Part shown: piece after piece, positions 1 through 7,369 of the stretch
Numbering within the stretch: the first letter of the stretch is position 1
Layout of the letters: every line of letters starts with the position of its first letter
Assembly (NCBI GenBank): GCA_963693635.1
Contig: CAVOBC010000058.1
Span: forward strand, 1 to 17,636
Direction of reading: 5' to 3'
Length of the DNA stretch: 17,636 nucleotides
Origin: CAVOBC01 sp963693635
Lineage (GTDB): Bacteria; Pseudomonadota; Gammaproteobacteria; Pseudomonadales; Azotimanducaceae
Notes under the pieces: model-generated
Database searches by the model: none
What the model was told of the DNA's origin: nothing
What the model saw: the letters and a program-made list of their open reading frames with translations, nothing else
Translations under genes and position numbers: made by a program

Positions 1-405
1 CGACTCACACATGCCACGCACCACCTGACGGGCAAAGAGATCGCGAACGGCGTCCACCCGTGTTTTGCGATCCATCTGTGGCAACGAAAGGAAGATGTTA
101 TTCATCAGGTAGATGTCAGCGATGCGCGAGACCAGCCGCACATCGGCACGCTCGCGCGGGGTCTTGCCGATGAGCGCTTGGTCGGGATACAAATCGTCAA
201 GGTACTCAGCCATCACCTCGGACTCTGGCACGATGCCCTCATCGGTCTCAAGCACCGGGATCCGACCAATCGGCGATACCTCGGCAAGCTTGCCCATGAA
301 AAACGAAGCAGGAAGCTCAAACTTGATATCATCGATGCCCATCGCGTAGATCTGCATGCGGACTTTCGCGGAGTACGGACTCAAGTCGCCAGTGTAGAGT
401 TTCAT
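1..405 (-). CDS. Glutathione S-transferase family protein (N-terminal part, truncated by window edge)
   Basis: The reading frame is open from an ATG at 405 down to base 1 (135 codons) with no stop, so the C-terminal part lies outside the window. The visible protein starts MKLYTGDLSPYSAKVRMQIY, a thioredoxin-fold GST start with Ser9/Ser12 near the expected catalytic position. It continues with the cis-proline motif GRIPVL (Pro50), the glutathione gamma-Glu contact pair Glu61-Ser62, and EYLDDLYP (68-74), the usual end of the GST N-terminal domain. The helical C-terminal domain has just begun at about residue 85. A Shine-Dalgarno AAGGAAAG precedes the ATG by about 6 bases. GSTs of this kind are cytosolic and conjugate or isomerise electrophiles with glutathione; the substrate cannot be told. 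The gene is divergent from the GNAT gene at 540. Confidence 0.9.
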   Translation of the reverse strand, partial: MKLYTGDLSPYSAKVRMQIYAMGIDDIKFELPASFFMGKLAEVSPIGRIPVLETDEGIVPESEVMAEYLDDLYPDQALIGKTPRERADVRLVSRIADIYLMNNIFLSLPQMDRKTRVDAVRDLFARQVVRGMCES

Positions 406-539
406 GGTCTTTCCTTGATTGATTTATCTGCGATCTTACTCGGCGTGGGCGCCGGGAGCGCGGGGCGTCATCACGTTTGCTCACCTCACGGGTACCATCA
501 CACCGACCCGACCTTTGCAGCCACGAAAGAATCTACCCT

Positions 540-1382
540 ATGACAGATCACACGATAGCGGCAGCAGCGACGACGGAAAAACTCCGGCAGCAGGTCGACG
601 CGCTCATCGCGGTTTGCAGCACCTCTGAATCCCTGATGATCCCTTTACACGATGACCCATGGACTGACACTGAGTGCAATCAATTCGTGTGCTTTAAAGG
701 GGAAGAACTCGTCGGCATCGCGACCATTCCCACCGGCACCGACGTCGAGGTGCTCGGGGTCGCCCACCCTCGCCATCGCCGGGAAGGCATCGGCCGGAAG
801 TTGCTCGCGGCGGTCACGAGTGAGTGCACAAGGCGCGGGGTCGGCAGCTACCTTGTAGTGGTCGAGCAGGCATCGGCAGGGGGCTGCGCGTTTGCCGACG
901 CACTGGGTGGTACGCTCGAATTTTCCGAACACCTGATGCAACTCAGAAAACCGAAAGTGCGAAGCGAACCGGTGCTTGACCTCGTCGTCGCCGGAGCGGT
1001 CGACTTCGACGATCTCGTTGCCCTGCAGCAAGCCGCCAACCCGGACGCAGCGAACTGTCGTCGCGATGTCACCCGGTGGCTGAACGACTCGCGGTGTCAG
1101 GTCTTGATTGCACGCAACGACGTCGGTGCTATCGGCATGATTCGGCTGACTGACACCGTTGATGAGCGCTGGATCAACAGTTTCACCGTCTCTCCGGCGA
1201 TGCAGGGCCAGGGCGTGGGTCGGGACATGCTCGCAACGGTGATGCGCAGCACCGTCGATCGGCGTTTGCTGCTGGAAGTTGAAACCGATAACACCGGCGC
1301 GATATCGCTGTATAGGTCCGCGGGGTTCGCCACGCGCACCACGTACAACTATTATCGGTACGATGTCGACCTGACAACTTGA
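540..1382 (+). CDS. Tandem GNAT-domain N-acetyltransferase
   Basis: This 280-residue protein holds two GCN5-related acetyltransferase (GNAT) domains. Each has the acetyl-CoA pyrophosphate loop R/Q-x-x-G-x-G: RREGIG at 80-85 after VEVLGVAHP, and QGQGVG at 222-227 after WINSFTVSPA. The second copy also has a good motif B, NTGAISLYRSAGF (251-263). The first domain lacks a clear motif B, so it may be degenerate or serve a structural role. I chose the ATG at 540 because it has a purine-rich GAAAGAA upstream; an in-frame ATG at 477 would add 21 residues with no GNAT resemblance. The two-domain layout and length recall mycothiol synthase, but there is no other sign of mycothiol metabolism and the fold is common. 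The acceptor substrate is unknown. It is convergent with the hydrolase ending at 1425. Confidence 0.88.
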   Translation: MTDHTIAAAATTEKLRQQVDALIAVCSTSESLMIPLHDDPWTDTECNQFVCFKGEELVGIATIPTGTDVEVLGVAHPRHRREGIGRKLLAAVTSECTRRGVGSYLVVVEQASAGGCAFADALGGTLEFSEHLMQLRKPKVRSEPVLDLVVAGAVDFDDLVALQQAANPDAANCRRDVTRWLNDSRCQVLIARNDVGAIGMIRLTDTVDERWINSFTVSPAMQGQGVGRDMLATVMRSTVDRRLLLEVETDNTGAISLYRSAGFATRTTYNYYRYDVDLTT

Positions 1383-1389
1383 TCCGACA

Positions 1390-1432
1390 CCTGATGGTTC
1401 GCCCAAAAATTTAGGCTCAGCGATTTAGCCGA
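1390..1432 (-). terminator. Possible weak intrinsic terminator after the alpha/beta-hydrolase
   Basis: On the minus strand, overlapping the TAA stop of the hydrolase, GGCT and AGCC can pair around a 9-base loop and are followed at once by TAAATTTTT. The stem is only four to five pairs, so this is a weak candidate. It sits in the 42-bp gap between two convergent genes, where a terminator is expected. Confidence 0.27.
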
Positions 1433-2237
1433 TCTGCCGCGACAGCCACTCATGCAGCGCAGCCCGTGCCTGCGGATTGATCAGAATGCCGTGCCCGGCG
1501 CCTTCAATTTCGACGAACTCCGATCCGGCCACACCCGCATGCAGGCGCTGGCCATCCGCAAACGGTACGACGTCGTCCGCGTTCCCATGCACGATCAGCG
1601 TTGGCACCTTGATCTCGCCCAGGCGCGCAGCAAACTCAAAACCGGCAAACGCGCCGTAGTTGCGTACCGTGCCGCTGTGCATCCGCTTTAGCTCGTCATC
1701 AGAAAGCGCAGCCAACTTGTCGATGTATCCAGGCGCAGCACCGCTCGCCGGATTACGGATGCGCTCGCGAACGCGCGCGAATTCAACATCATCACCGCTA
1801 TCTTTCACCCGCGCCGCGGTTGTGACGTACGACCTGCCCCAATGGGTGTTCGCCATCAAATCGGGTCCCGTGTTCATGAGCCCGAGTGCCATCACGGCAT
1901 CGGGATGCGTCAGCGCAACCTGCTGCGCGATCATACCGCCCATAGACGAGCCCACCACGATGAAACGTTCATGACCGCGCATCTGCATCAGGCCGAGGCA
2001 GTCTGCGGCAAGCTCGGCGAGCGTGAACCAGTCGAGTACGTATTCTGAGCGGCCGGCGCAGCGTCGGTCATATGCCGTTACCTCCACGCCCGGCGGAGCC
2101 CATTCGAGCGGGGTCGCGGGTGCCGGATCAACCGACGTGCTGACACCGCCGAAACCACCGTGGATGAAGACCACGGGCACCCCCTCGCCCTGACTGCGCC
2201 AGTGCAACGTGACCCCGTTAATCAAAGTGTCCGGCAT
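1425..2237 (-). CDS. Alpha/beta-fold hydrolase
   Basis: The 270-residue protein is a typical soluble alpha/beta hydrolase of family length. The oxyanion-hole motif HGG is at 26-28. The nucleophile elbow is GSSMG with Ser98, the acid is Asp221 in HGNADDVVPF, and the general base is His249 in EGAGHGI. These make a complete Ser-Asp-His triad. A cap region with many charged residues lies at about 128-205. There is no signal peptide, so it is cytosolic. An SD-like GAGGGG lies 9 bases before the ATG. It is the last gene of a three-gene minus-strand unit, 47 bp after the amidohydrolase. That context suggests hydrolysis of an ester, lactone or C-C bond in a catabolic route, but this is inference. The fold alone cannot separate esterase, lactonase, haloperoxidase-like or ring-cleavage-product hydrolase activity. 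Confidence 0.93.
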   Translation of the reverse strand: MPDTLINGVTLHWRSQGEGVPVVFIHGGFGGVSTSVDPAPATPLEWAPPGVEVTAYDRRCAGRSEYVLDWFTLAELAADCLGLMQMRGHERFIVVGSSMGGMIAQQVALTHPDAVMALGLMNTGPDLMANTHWGRSYVTTAARVKDSGDDVEFARVRERIRNPASGAAPGYIDKLAALSDDELKRMHSGTVRNYGAFAGFEFAARLGEIKVPTLIVHGNADDVVPFADGQRLHAGVAGSEFVEIEGAGHGILINPQARAALHEWLSRQIG

Positions 2238-2276
2238 TGCAGGTGACCCCTCTATCAGTTGTCTCGCAGGGTGCTT

Positions 2277-2289
2277 TTTAGCAGCTAAA
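2277..2289. repeat. 13-bp palindrome at the stop codon of the amidohydrolase gene
   Basis: TTTAGC-A-GCTAAA is a perfect 6-bp-arm palindrome that includes the amidohydrolase stop codon, in the 47-bp gap before the alpha/beta-hydrolase. It may be incidental. The centre is a single base, so it is not a good RNA hairpin. Confidence 0.4.
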
Positions 2290-3466
2290 CGCGCGCATCC
2301 GGAAAGATGCGCAGGAAATTCTCGGCGTAGAAGCGCTCCCGGATCGACTCGTTGCGGGCGCCAAGCGACGACTCGAAGCGACCGATCGGGTCGCGCCCGC
2401 CTTCAACGTGCGGGTAGTCGCTGGAAAAGAGATAGAGGTCCGGTGACGACTGGTCGATGAAGTTGCCCACATCCTCAAATACAAACGGTGTGAATGCCAT
2501 CTGCGCCGTGAGCTGTTCGCTCGGCTTGCGCATGATCGCGCTCAGATTCTTGTCAACCCGGCTCCAGCTTTTGACGACCCAGTCGAGACGACGCAGAAGC
2601 TCAGGCACCCAACCCGCGCCGAGTTCGACGCTCGCGCCGCGCAGACCCGGATGGCGTTCAAACACTCCGTCCAGCACCATCATCGACAGGAACCTCTCCG
2701 GCCCCTGATGCATCACGACCATGTCCTTCGCCCGAACGTTTTCACCGCCTCCCATCCAGTCGCGGCTCGGCAGTTTACCGTTGTTGCTCCACCTCGGATC
2801 AAGCTGCAGCGGCGACCCGCCCACGTGCAATACAAATGGCGTGCCGGCCTCGGCCAGCCGTGCCCAGAAAGGATCAAGGTCCACGTGCCCCGGCGACCGG
2901 TCGCCTGCGGCATAATGCGGAATCCAGATCGCCGCGAGGCCCGCGTCCAGAGCGAAGGCCAACTCGGCCATTGCGAGTTCCGGCTCATGCAGTGGCACCA
3001 CCGCAACCCCCATCAGGCGGGGATCATGGCTGCAAAACTCGGCCATCGCCCGGTTGTGCCCACGCACGGCGGCATACCTGAGCGGCGCAGAAACTTTGGT
3101 CCTCGAAGGATGAAACGGCGTGACCACACTGTGGGTCGCAAACACCAGCTGTTTGGCGAAACCAAGCATGTCCAGCGCCGTACGGCGATCACTGCCATCG
3201 AAGGCACCGAGCGCCTGAATCTCCTTTGACTTCGCCATCAGTCCGTCGCCGAGGGCGATCTGCTCTGCAATATGCGACGCCGTGTGTCGACCGCCGTTGG
3301 CGACAATCGCATCGACCTCCTCGTCTGTCACGAGCGAGGCCTGGTAGCTCACCGGCGGAATTTGATCGCGAAACGCGGGGTCTGCATGGTCAATGATGAA
3401 GTTCGGCAGCTCCATGATGTGACTGTCTGCGTCGTAGTACGCTCGCGATGCGGGTGCGTATGGCAT
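2285..3466 (-). CDS. Amidohydrolase_2 family metal-dependent hydrolase or decarboxylase
   Basis: This 393-residue protein belongs to the Amidohydro_2 TIM-barrel family, which includes ACMSD and gamma-resorcylate decarboxylase as well as many uncharacterised hydrolases. Strand 1 carries YDADSHIMEL (11-20) with His16. FVLHVGG (211-217) supplies His214, and SSDYPHVEGGRDP (348-360) supplies Asp350 and His353. These are the likely metal ligands and catalytic acid/base positions. GASVELGAGWVPELLRRLD (278-296) is also characteristic. No signal peptide is present. A strong SD, GGAGGAA, lies close upstream of the ATG. Homologues of this size (about 390 residues) occur in degradation clusters for aromatic or terpenoid compounds, often with CoA-transferases and hydrolases. 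The reaction cannot be fixed from sequence: hydrolysis and non-oxidative decarboxylation are both possible. It lies between the EthD-domain gene upstream and the alpha/beta-hydrolase downstream. Confidence 0.92.
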   Translation of the reverse strand: MPYAPASRAYYDADSHIMELPNFIIDHADPAFRDQIPPVSYQASLVTDEEVDAIVANGGRHTASHIAEQIALGDGLMAKSKEIQALGAFDGSDRRTALDMLGFAKQLVFATHSVVTPFHPSRTKVSAPLRYAAVRGHNRAMAEFCSHDPRLMGVAVVPLHEPELAMAELAFALDAGLAAIWIPHYAAGDRSPGHVDLDPFWARLAEAGTPFVLHVGGSPLQLDPRWSNNGKLPSRDWMGGGENVRAKDMVVMHQGPERFLSMMVLDGVFERHPGLRGASVELGAGWVPELLRRLDWVVKSWSRVDKNLSAIMRKPSEQLTAQMAFTPFVFEDVGNFIDQSSPDLYLFSSDYPHVEGGRDPIGRFESSLGARNESIRERFYAENFLRIFPDARV

Positions 3467-3511
3467 TCAGATTCCTCCGGGATTGATAAAGCAGCGCACG
3501 CCACGACATGG

Positions 3512-3570
3512 GTCACGCGTTGTCCGCGGCGCTGTTATGGCCTTTCGGTCGACCGCCGCTAGCGCGTGAC
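3512..3570 (-). repeat. Interrupted 59-nt hairpin between the EthD and amidohydrolase genes
   Basis: GTCACGCG (3512-3519) is the exact reverse complement of CGCGTGAC (3563-3570). Inside this, GCGGCG (3526-3531) pairs with CGCCGC (3554-3559). The two stems are separated by a 6/3-base internal loop and enclose a 22-base loop. It lies in the 132-bp intergenic space of the minus-strand unit and lacks a T-tract, so it fits an RNA processing, stability or attenuation element better than a simple terminator. Confidence 0.6.
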
Positions 3571-3598
3571 ACCATCGAGCGCGATTGTCCGGAAGTCG

Positions 3599-4168
3599 TC
3601 AGCCGTAGACTGTCTCCACACCGAGCAAGCGTCGGGGCGAATGCGCTGTGTCGGCAAAGATACTGACATCGTTGGCGATGGCCTTGCGACCCTCTTCATC
3701 CTTGAAAAACCGGTTGCGCGCATCGTCGGCGCTGTCCATCCCACATAGCGCCAGCCCGTCCAGGTCCATGCCTGCGAGCGTTCGCAGAACCGATAGCTGC
3801 CTGTAATTGCGCATGTGGATGTGCACATCGAGCGCCAGTGGGGCGTGGTTGTCGCGCCAGTGGGCGTCGGACAGCGCATGGCCAAGCGCCGGACTTCCGA
3901 TCATTGGGAATAGCGCGATGATCCCGGGCAATTCACCGGGACCCTCGTCGCTGCGCGGCTTGATGACCCGTTCGGCAATGAGATAAATACCGGCATCCGC
4001 TTTGGCCTCGAACGCAGACAGGTCATCGGTGGTTCCCCACGCGATTGCGGCGAACGGTAGGTGGCTCGTGTCATCACGCGGGTCCGCGATGACCCTGCCG
4101 GAAATCGACCGGCCAACATCGTGTGCTGCTGAAGCGTCCGAAAACGCGCCCACAAGGTACAAGTTCAT
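3599..4168 (-). CDS. EthD-domain protein (dimeric alpha/beta-barrel fold)
   Basis: The protein is 189 residues long from the ATG at 4168, which has AAGGGGAT about 6 bases upstream. A longer frame reaches 4288, but its extra 40 residues are low-complexity and lack an RBS. The C-terminal half (about 85-188) matches the EthD domain: SDAHWRDNHAPLAL (100-113) with the conserved W-x-x-x-H-A-P-L pattern, then a NYRQL segment, DGLALCGMDSADDARN (137-152) and VSIFAD (168-173). The N-terminal half has a similar strand-helix rhythm (LPFAAIAWGTTDDL) and may be a diverged second copy of the ferredoxin-like fold. EthD proteins accompany degradation genes (the founding case is ethyl tert-butyl ether degradation), but their biochemical role is mostly unknown. 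As first gene of the unit with the amidohydrolase and hydrolase, it is probably a helper or small enzyme of that route. Confidence 0.82.
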   Translation of the reverse strand: MNLYLVGAFSDASAAHDVGRSISGRVIADPRDDTSHLPFAAIAWGTTDDLSAFEAKADAGIYLIAERVIKPRSDEGPGELPGIIALFPMIGSPALGHALSDAHWRDNHAPLALDVHIHMRNYRQLSVLRTLAGMDLDGLALCGMDSADDARNRFFKDEEGRKAIANDVSIFADTAHSPRRLLGVETVYG

Positions 4169-4263
4169 CAACGATCCCCTTGGTTTGGAAGAAGCTGGAA
4201 TTCTATGGCTCGATTCTAAGGAACGTGCCGGCTCGTCCGACTCAACGTCTTTCTTTAGCAGAG

Positions 4264-4337
4264 CGCTGCAAAAAGCAGCGTGCTGCAAAAGTGCTTTCCT
4301 GCCGCACTTGATCCAGCAGAAGGCCTGATATTATCAG
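4264..4337. promoter_or_regulatory. Divergent regulatory region with three inverted repeats
   Basis: Three perfect inverted repeats stand side by side in the 265-bp space between the EthD gene and the MFS gene. They are CGCTGC-N5-GCAGCG (4264-4280), AAGTGC-N9-GCACTT (4289-4309) and CTGATA-T-TATCAG (4325-4337). GCTGCAAAA is also directly repeated at 4265 and 4282. Such a cluster between divergent genes is a natural place for a TetR-, MarR- or GntR-type operator. No regulator gene is in the window, so the binding protein is unknown. Confidence 0.45.
4308..4334 (+). promoter_or_regulatory. Possible sigma-70 promoter for the first MFS exporter
   Basis: TTGATC (4308-4313, four of six) and TATTAT (4329-4334, five of six) are separated by 15 bp, shorter than ideal. 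The -10 falls inside the palindrome CTGATA-T-TATCAG, so a repressor bound there would block it. It lies 100 bp before the ATG at 4434. The assignment is tentative. Confidence 0.3.
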
Positions 4338-4433
4338 AGGAGTATCGGCAGACGTTGCCGCTGCGCAAACAATCCGTGACAACCACCGCCGGCGCGTACC
4401 GCCGCGCATGCCAAATCGAGATCCGCGACGCCG

Positions 4434-5684
4434 ATGGAAGATACAGACGATCCGCCTGCACCGACCCGCGCACCACCCTGGTATGCATTCACTTATCGCG
4501 ATTATCGACTGCTCTGGTGCGCACTCGTCACGAGTTCCATGGTCGTATGGATGCGCATACTGGGGACCGCGCAGTGGTTGCTGGATGACACCGGCTCGGC
4601 AGTGATAGTTGGCCTGATCGGCGTCGTACAGCTCGTGGTACAGGTGCCGGCTCTACTCTTTGGCGGCACGCTCGCCGATCGAGTCGATCGCAAACGACTG
4701 ATGCTGTTTGCCAATGTCGTCACGTCTGCCGCAATGCTTACCCTCGGTGCCCTGAACGCGTTCGATATGCTGACACCGCTCATGGTCTATGTTGGCATTG
4801 CCGCAACCGCCGTGTCACAAATGATGGCATCGCCGGCGCGCTCGGCGCTTGTCCCTATCGTGATACCAGATCGCCATCTCATGTTGGCGGCCTCGACTGA
4901 CACAGCGTCCCAGAACGCGTCCGCCATCGCCGGACCACTCCTGTTTGCCGCGGTCGCAATCAGCGCGGGATTGAGCGCCGTCTTCCTGCTGGCCGGACTC
5001 ATCTCGCTCATCTCTGCGATCTTTCCACTCTTGATACGCGCCGAGGGGGTTGCTGGCGGCCAGGAGGACCAACAAGCGTCGGCGGTGCAGCAGACCATTG
5101 CCGGCTTTCGGTATGTCTCGAAGCATCCGATTCTGCCTGGCCTCTTTCTGCTCGACGTTGGCATCACAACAGCATCGTTCTACCGGGAAATACTTCCGGT
5201 GTTAGCACTCGGCATGTTCGCCGGTGGGGCAAGCGCCACAGGTATGCTCGGCGCCGCGAACTCGACCGGCGCCATCCTCGGCTCGTTTCTCGCCCTGCTG
5301 CTGGTCGGCTATCGCGCCAAAGGCATGATGGTGCTCTATGCGTCCTTCGCCTACGGGTTCATCCTCTTCGGCTTCGGTGCAGCCAGCACGCTGTGGTTCG
5401 GCCTCCTGATGATCGCCGGACTTGGGGCCGCGGACGCCGTGACAGTGGCGGTGCGCCAAACCACGGTCATGCTGACGACACCCGATCATATGCGCGGTCG
5501 CGCGTTTGCCCTCATGATCCTTGCCGCGCAAACCGCCAATAATGTCGGCACCATCTGGGTCGGCGCATGGGCCGGCGCAATCGGCGCGGGCAATACGATG
5601 ATGCTGGGGGGTGTGATCTCCATTGTCGCCACAGCGACCATCTGGCGCTTCTGGCGCCCCATCCGCGAGTTCAGATCGTCCTGA
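4434..5684 (+). CDS. MFS transporter, EntS-like (MFS_3) exporter
   Basis: The 416-residue protein is almost entirely hydrophobic, with about 12 membrane helices. It begins with FTYRDYRLLWCALVTSS (19-35), the typical start of the EntS/MFS_3 drug and siderophore exporter family. The MFS motif A, GGTLADRVDRKRL (77-89), lies in the loop after helix 2, and a second cytoplasmic signature, TTPDHMRGRAFALMI, precedes helix 10. Members pump small molecules out across the inner membrane by proton exchange; the substrate is unknown. The RBS is poor (only GAGA-like bases), and a leaderless or weakly translated start cannot be excluded, but no better ATG is seen. It is divergent from the EthD unit and convergent with a second exporter of the same family. 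Its stop codon is 3 bp from that of the neighbour. Confidence 0.92.
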   Translation: MEDTDDPPAPTRAPPWYAFTYRDYRLLWCALVTSSMVVWMRILGTAQWLLDDTGSAVIVGLIGVVQLVVQVPALLFGGTLADRVDRKRLMLFANVVTSAAMLTLGALNAFDMLTPLMVYVGIAATAVSQMMASPARSALVPIVIPDRHLMLAASTDTASQNASAIAGPLLFAAVAISAGLSAVFLLAGLISLISAIFPLLIRAEGVAGGQEDQQASAVQQTIAGFRYVSKHPILPGLFLLDVGITTASFYREILPVLALGMFAGGASATGMLGAANSTGAILGSFLALLLVGYRAKGMMVLYASFAYGFILFGFGAASTLWFGLLMIAGLGAADAVTVAVRQTTVMLTTPDHMRGRAFALMILAAQTANNVGTIWVGAWAGAIGAGNTMMLGGVISIVATATIWRFWRPIREFRSS

Positions 5685-5687
5685 CCG

Positions 5688-6995
5688 TCACGCTGCGACC
5701 GGTGAGTCCGCGATCTGCGTTGACAGAAATGCACGAAACGGGCCATTCACCGCCATGCCCGTCACGACGATGAACGCGAGCACACCGGCGCAGATAAAGA
5801 GCAGCGGGATGTTCTGATCAACCAGGTCCGCGAGGATGCCCGCGAGGCCCATCGCAATAGGCACGCTGCCCATCATTACCGCCATCATCACGCTGGAAAC
5901 CCGGCCCCGCAGTTCGTCGGGCGTCGTAAATTGCATCAGCGTCGTGAAGGTCACCATCATCACCCCCAGAAATGTCCCCGCGAACAGATTCGCCACCACC
6001 AGAATGACCGGCGAACTCACCAGACCAAAGACCAGGTTGACGCCGGCCATCGCATACAGCGCCGCAAGTGCCGCAGCAAAGCGAACATTACCGTCGATCT
6101 TCGCCATGCCCGCGACGCTCATCCCAATAAGGTTGCCAACCCCCATCGCCGCCATCAGGTAACCGAACCAATCCGGTGGCAAGTGCAACCATTTGTCGAG
6201 CAGGATCGGCATCAGGATGCCGAGCGGCGAGGTCACAAAATTGAGCAGCGCAAACGCAATCATCATGTTGCGTAGCCCCTCTTTTCGCCACACATAGCGC
6301 AGACCGACGACAATATCCTGAAGAAAGGCGCGGCCCAGTTCGCGAAGGCTTGTCACCGCCTCGGGTTTCTTCTGCGGCACGTGGATGAATATCTCTGAGA
6401 GCGCGGACAACAGATAGGTGACGCCATTGACCAGCATGATCGCGGGGCCGCCAATCACCCGAAAGAGAATGCCGCCCGCCGCCTGACCGAGCGCCATGCT
6501 CGCGGTCATGGAAACGCCGTTCATGGCGTTCGCCGCCTGCAGCTTGTGCATCGGTACCAAACTCGGCAGGGCTGCCATGACCGCCGGTCGAAAGAACGCG
6601 CCAACCACGCCAACGAGCATGCTCACACCGATCACCCAACCGATCTGCAACGGCAATGACGGCGGCAGCAGGTAAAACGGCAGGGCGAGGCTGAGCATCG
6701 CAAAACCCAGGACAAGATCGCCCCACACAATGAGCGCTTTGCGTGAGAATCGATCTGCAATCGCGCCGCCAAAGGGGCCCAGAATGACGCCGGGGATTGC
6801 CCCCAGCATCGCCACCAGACCCATGATCGTCGCCGACCCGGTCGTCTCCATCAACCAATAGAGAATCGCGATCTGGAAGAGTGACGTGCCGATCGCGCTG
6901 ACAGTTTGTCCCTGCCACAGCAGCAGAAAGTCTCGATTCAGCAACCGTGAATGGATCGACTTGGACGGGGGTACGGACACTGCGCTGTCATTCAT
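5688..6995 (-). CDS. MFS transporter, EntS-like (MFS_3) exporter, second copy
   Basis: This 435-residue, 12-helix carrier starts with LLNRDFLLLWQGQTVSAIG (18-36) and carries motif A GGAIADRFSRKAL (76-88). Before helix 10 it has FTTPDELRGRVSSVMM, the same signature that the neighbouring exporter carries in the form TTPDHMRGR. Both therefore belong to the MFS_3/EntS group, but they differ widely in sequence and look like distant paralogues rather than a recent duplication. The ATG at 6995 has no strong SD. The two genes meet tail to tail with 3 bp between stops and no visible terminator, so their transcripts probably overlap. Substrate is unknown; efflux of a small toxic or secreted molecule is the family role. 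Confidence 0.92.
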   Translation of the reverse strand: MNDSAVSVPPSKSIHSRLLNRDFLLLWQGQTVSAIGTSLFQIAILYWLMETTGSATIMGLVAMLGAIPGVILGPFGGAIADRFSRKALIVWGDLVLGFAMLSLALPFYLLPPSLPLQIGWVIGVSMLVGVVGAFFRPAVMAALPSLVPMHKLQAANAMNGVSMTASMALGQAAGGILFRVIGGPAIMLVNGVTYLLSALSEIFIHVPQKKPEAVTSLRELGRAFLQDIVVGLRYVWRKEGLRNMMIAFALLNFVTSPLGILMPILLDKWLHLPPDWFGYLMAAMGVGNLIGMSVAGMAKIDGNVRFAAALAALYAMAGVNLVFGLVSSPVILVVANLFAGTFLGVMMVTFTTLMQFTTPDELRGRVSSVMMAVMMGSVPIAMGLAGILADLVDQNIPLLFICAGVLAFIVVTGMAVNGPFRAFLSTQIADSPVAA

Positions 6996-7369
6996 GCATC
7001 ACCAAAGTAGCACAGAAACGTGGTGGCCTCGGCGACAGGCTGCGGATTTCACATTCATGCCGCGCTTCTCTACCGCAATCGCATGGCCTACCTGCTTGCC
7101 TCCTGCCGTTGCCCTTCCTGCACCTGCCCCATCTACGTCCTAACAACCTCGCCCCATCAACGTTACCCAAAAGCGCCTAGCTCAATACCTGGCGTGCCCG
7201 ACCTGGGACGTGACCTGCGCAACCCGCATCGCTATGCTCGACCCTCACTCACCCCGGTGGCAAGCCCCCTTCTCTTGAGGTTAGAGATAGAGGATTTCCG
7301 AGATAAAGGACTCAGAGCTAAAGGCGTCAGAGTTTCGGGGTTCAGGATTACAAGCAGGAAACCGGACAC
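6996..7369. other. 374-bp divergent intergenic region between MFS exporter and SDR
   Basis: No convincing gene is seen here. A plus-strand frame runs from 7020 and overlaps the SDR start as ATGA, but its translation is Cys/Pro/Ser-rich and matches no family I know. The region should hold the promoters of both divergent genes. I could not pick a convincing -35/-10 pair. The last 85 bp contain a degenerate 15-bp repeat, listed separately. Confidence 0.6.
7284..7344 (+). repeat. Degenerate 15-bp tandem repeat in the SDR leader
   Basis: Four successive units all begin GAG: 7284-7299, then 7300-7314 (GAGATAAAGGACTCA), 7315-7329 (GAGCTAAAGGCGTCA) and 7330-7344 (GAGTTTCGGGGTTCA). The last three are exactly 15 bp. 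The middle two agree at 12 of 15 positions. The array ends 25 bp before the SDR start codon. Confidence 0.65.

Noticed and set aside
540..1382. Mycothiol synthase (mshD)
   Set aside because: Only the two-GNAT layout agrees; no other mycothiol gene or actinobacterial trait is present, and tandem GNAT proteins are widespread.
645..1406. Long minus-strand frame of 253 codons antisense to the GNAT gene
   Set aside because: The opposite strand encodes two clear GNAT domains. This frame is Arg/Asp/Gly-rich with no recognisable domain.
6088..6918. Minus-strand frame of 276 codons inside the second MFS gene
   Set aside because: It is an out-of-frame shadow rich in Arg, Asp and Gly; the MFS frame has clear membrane helices and motif A.
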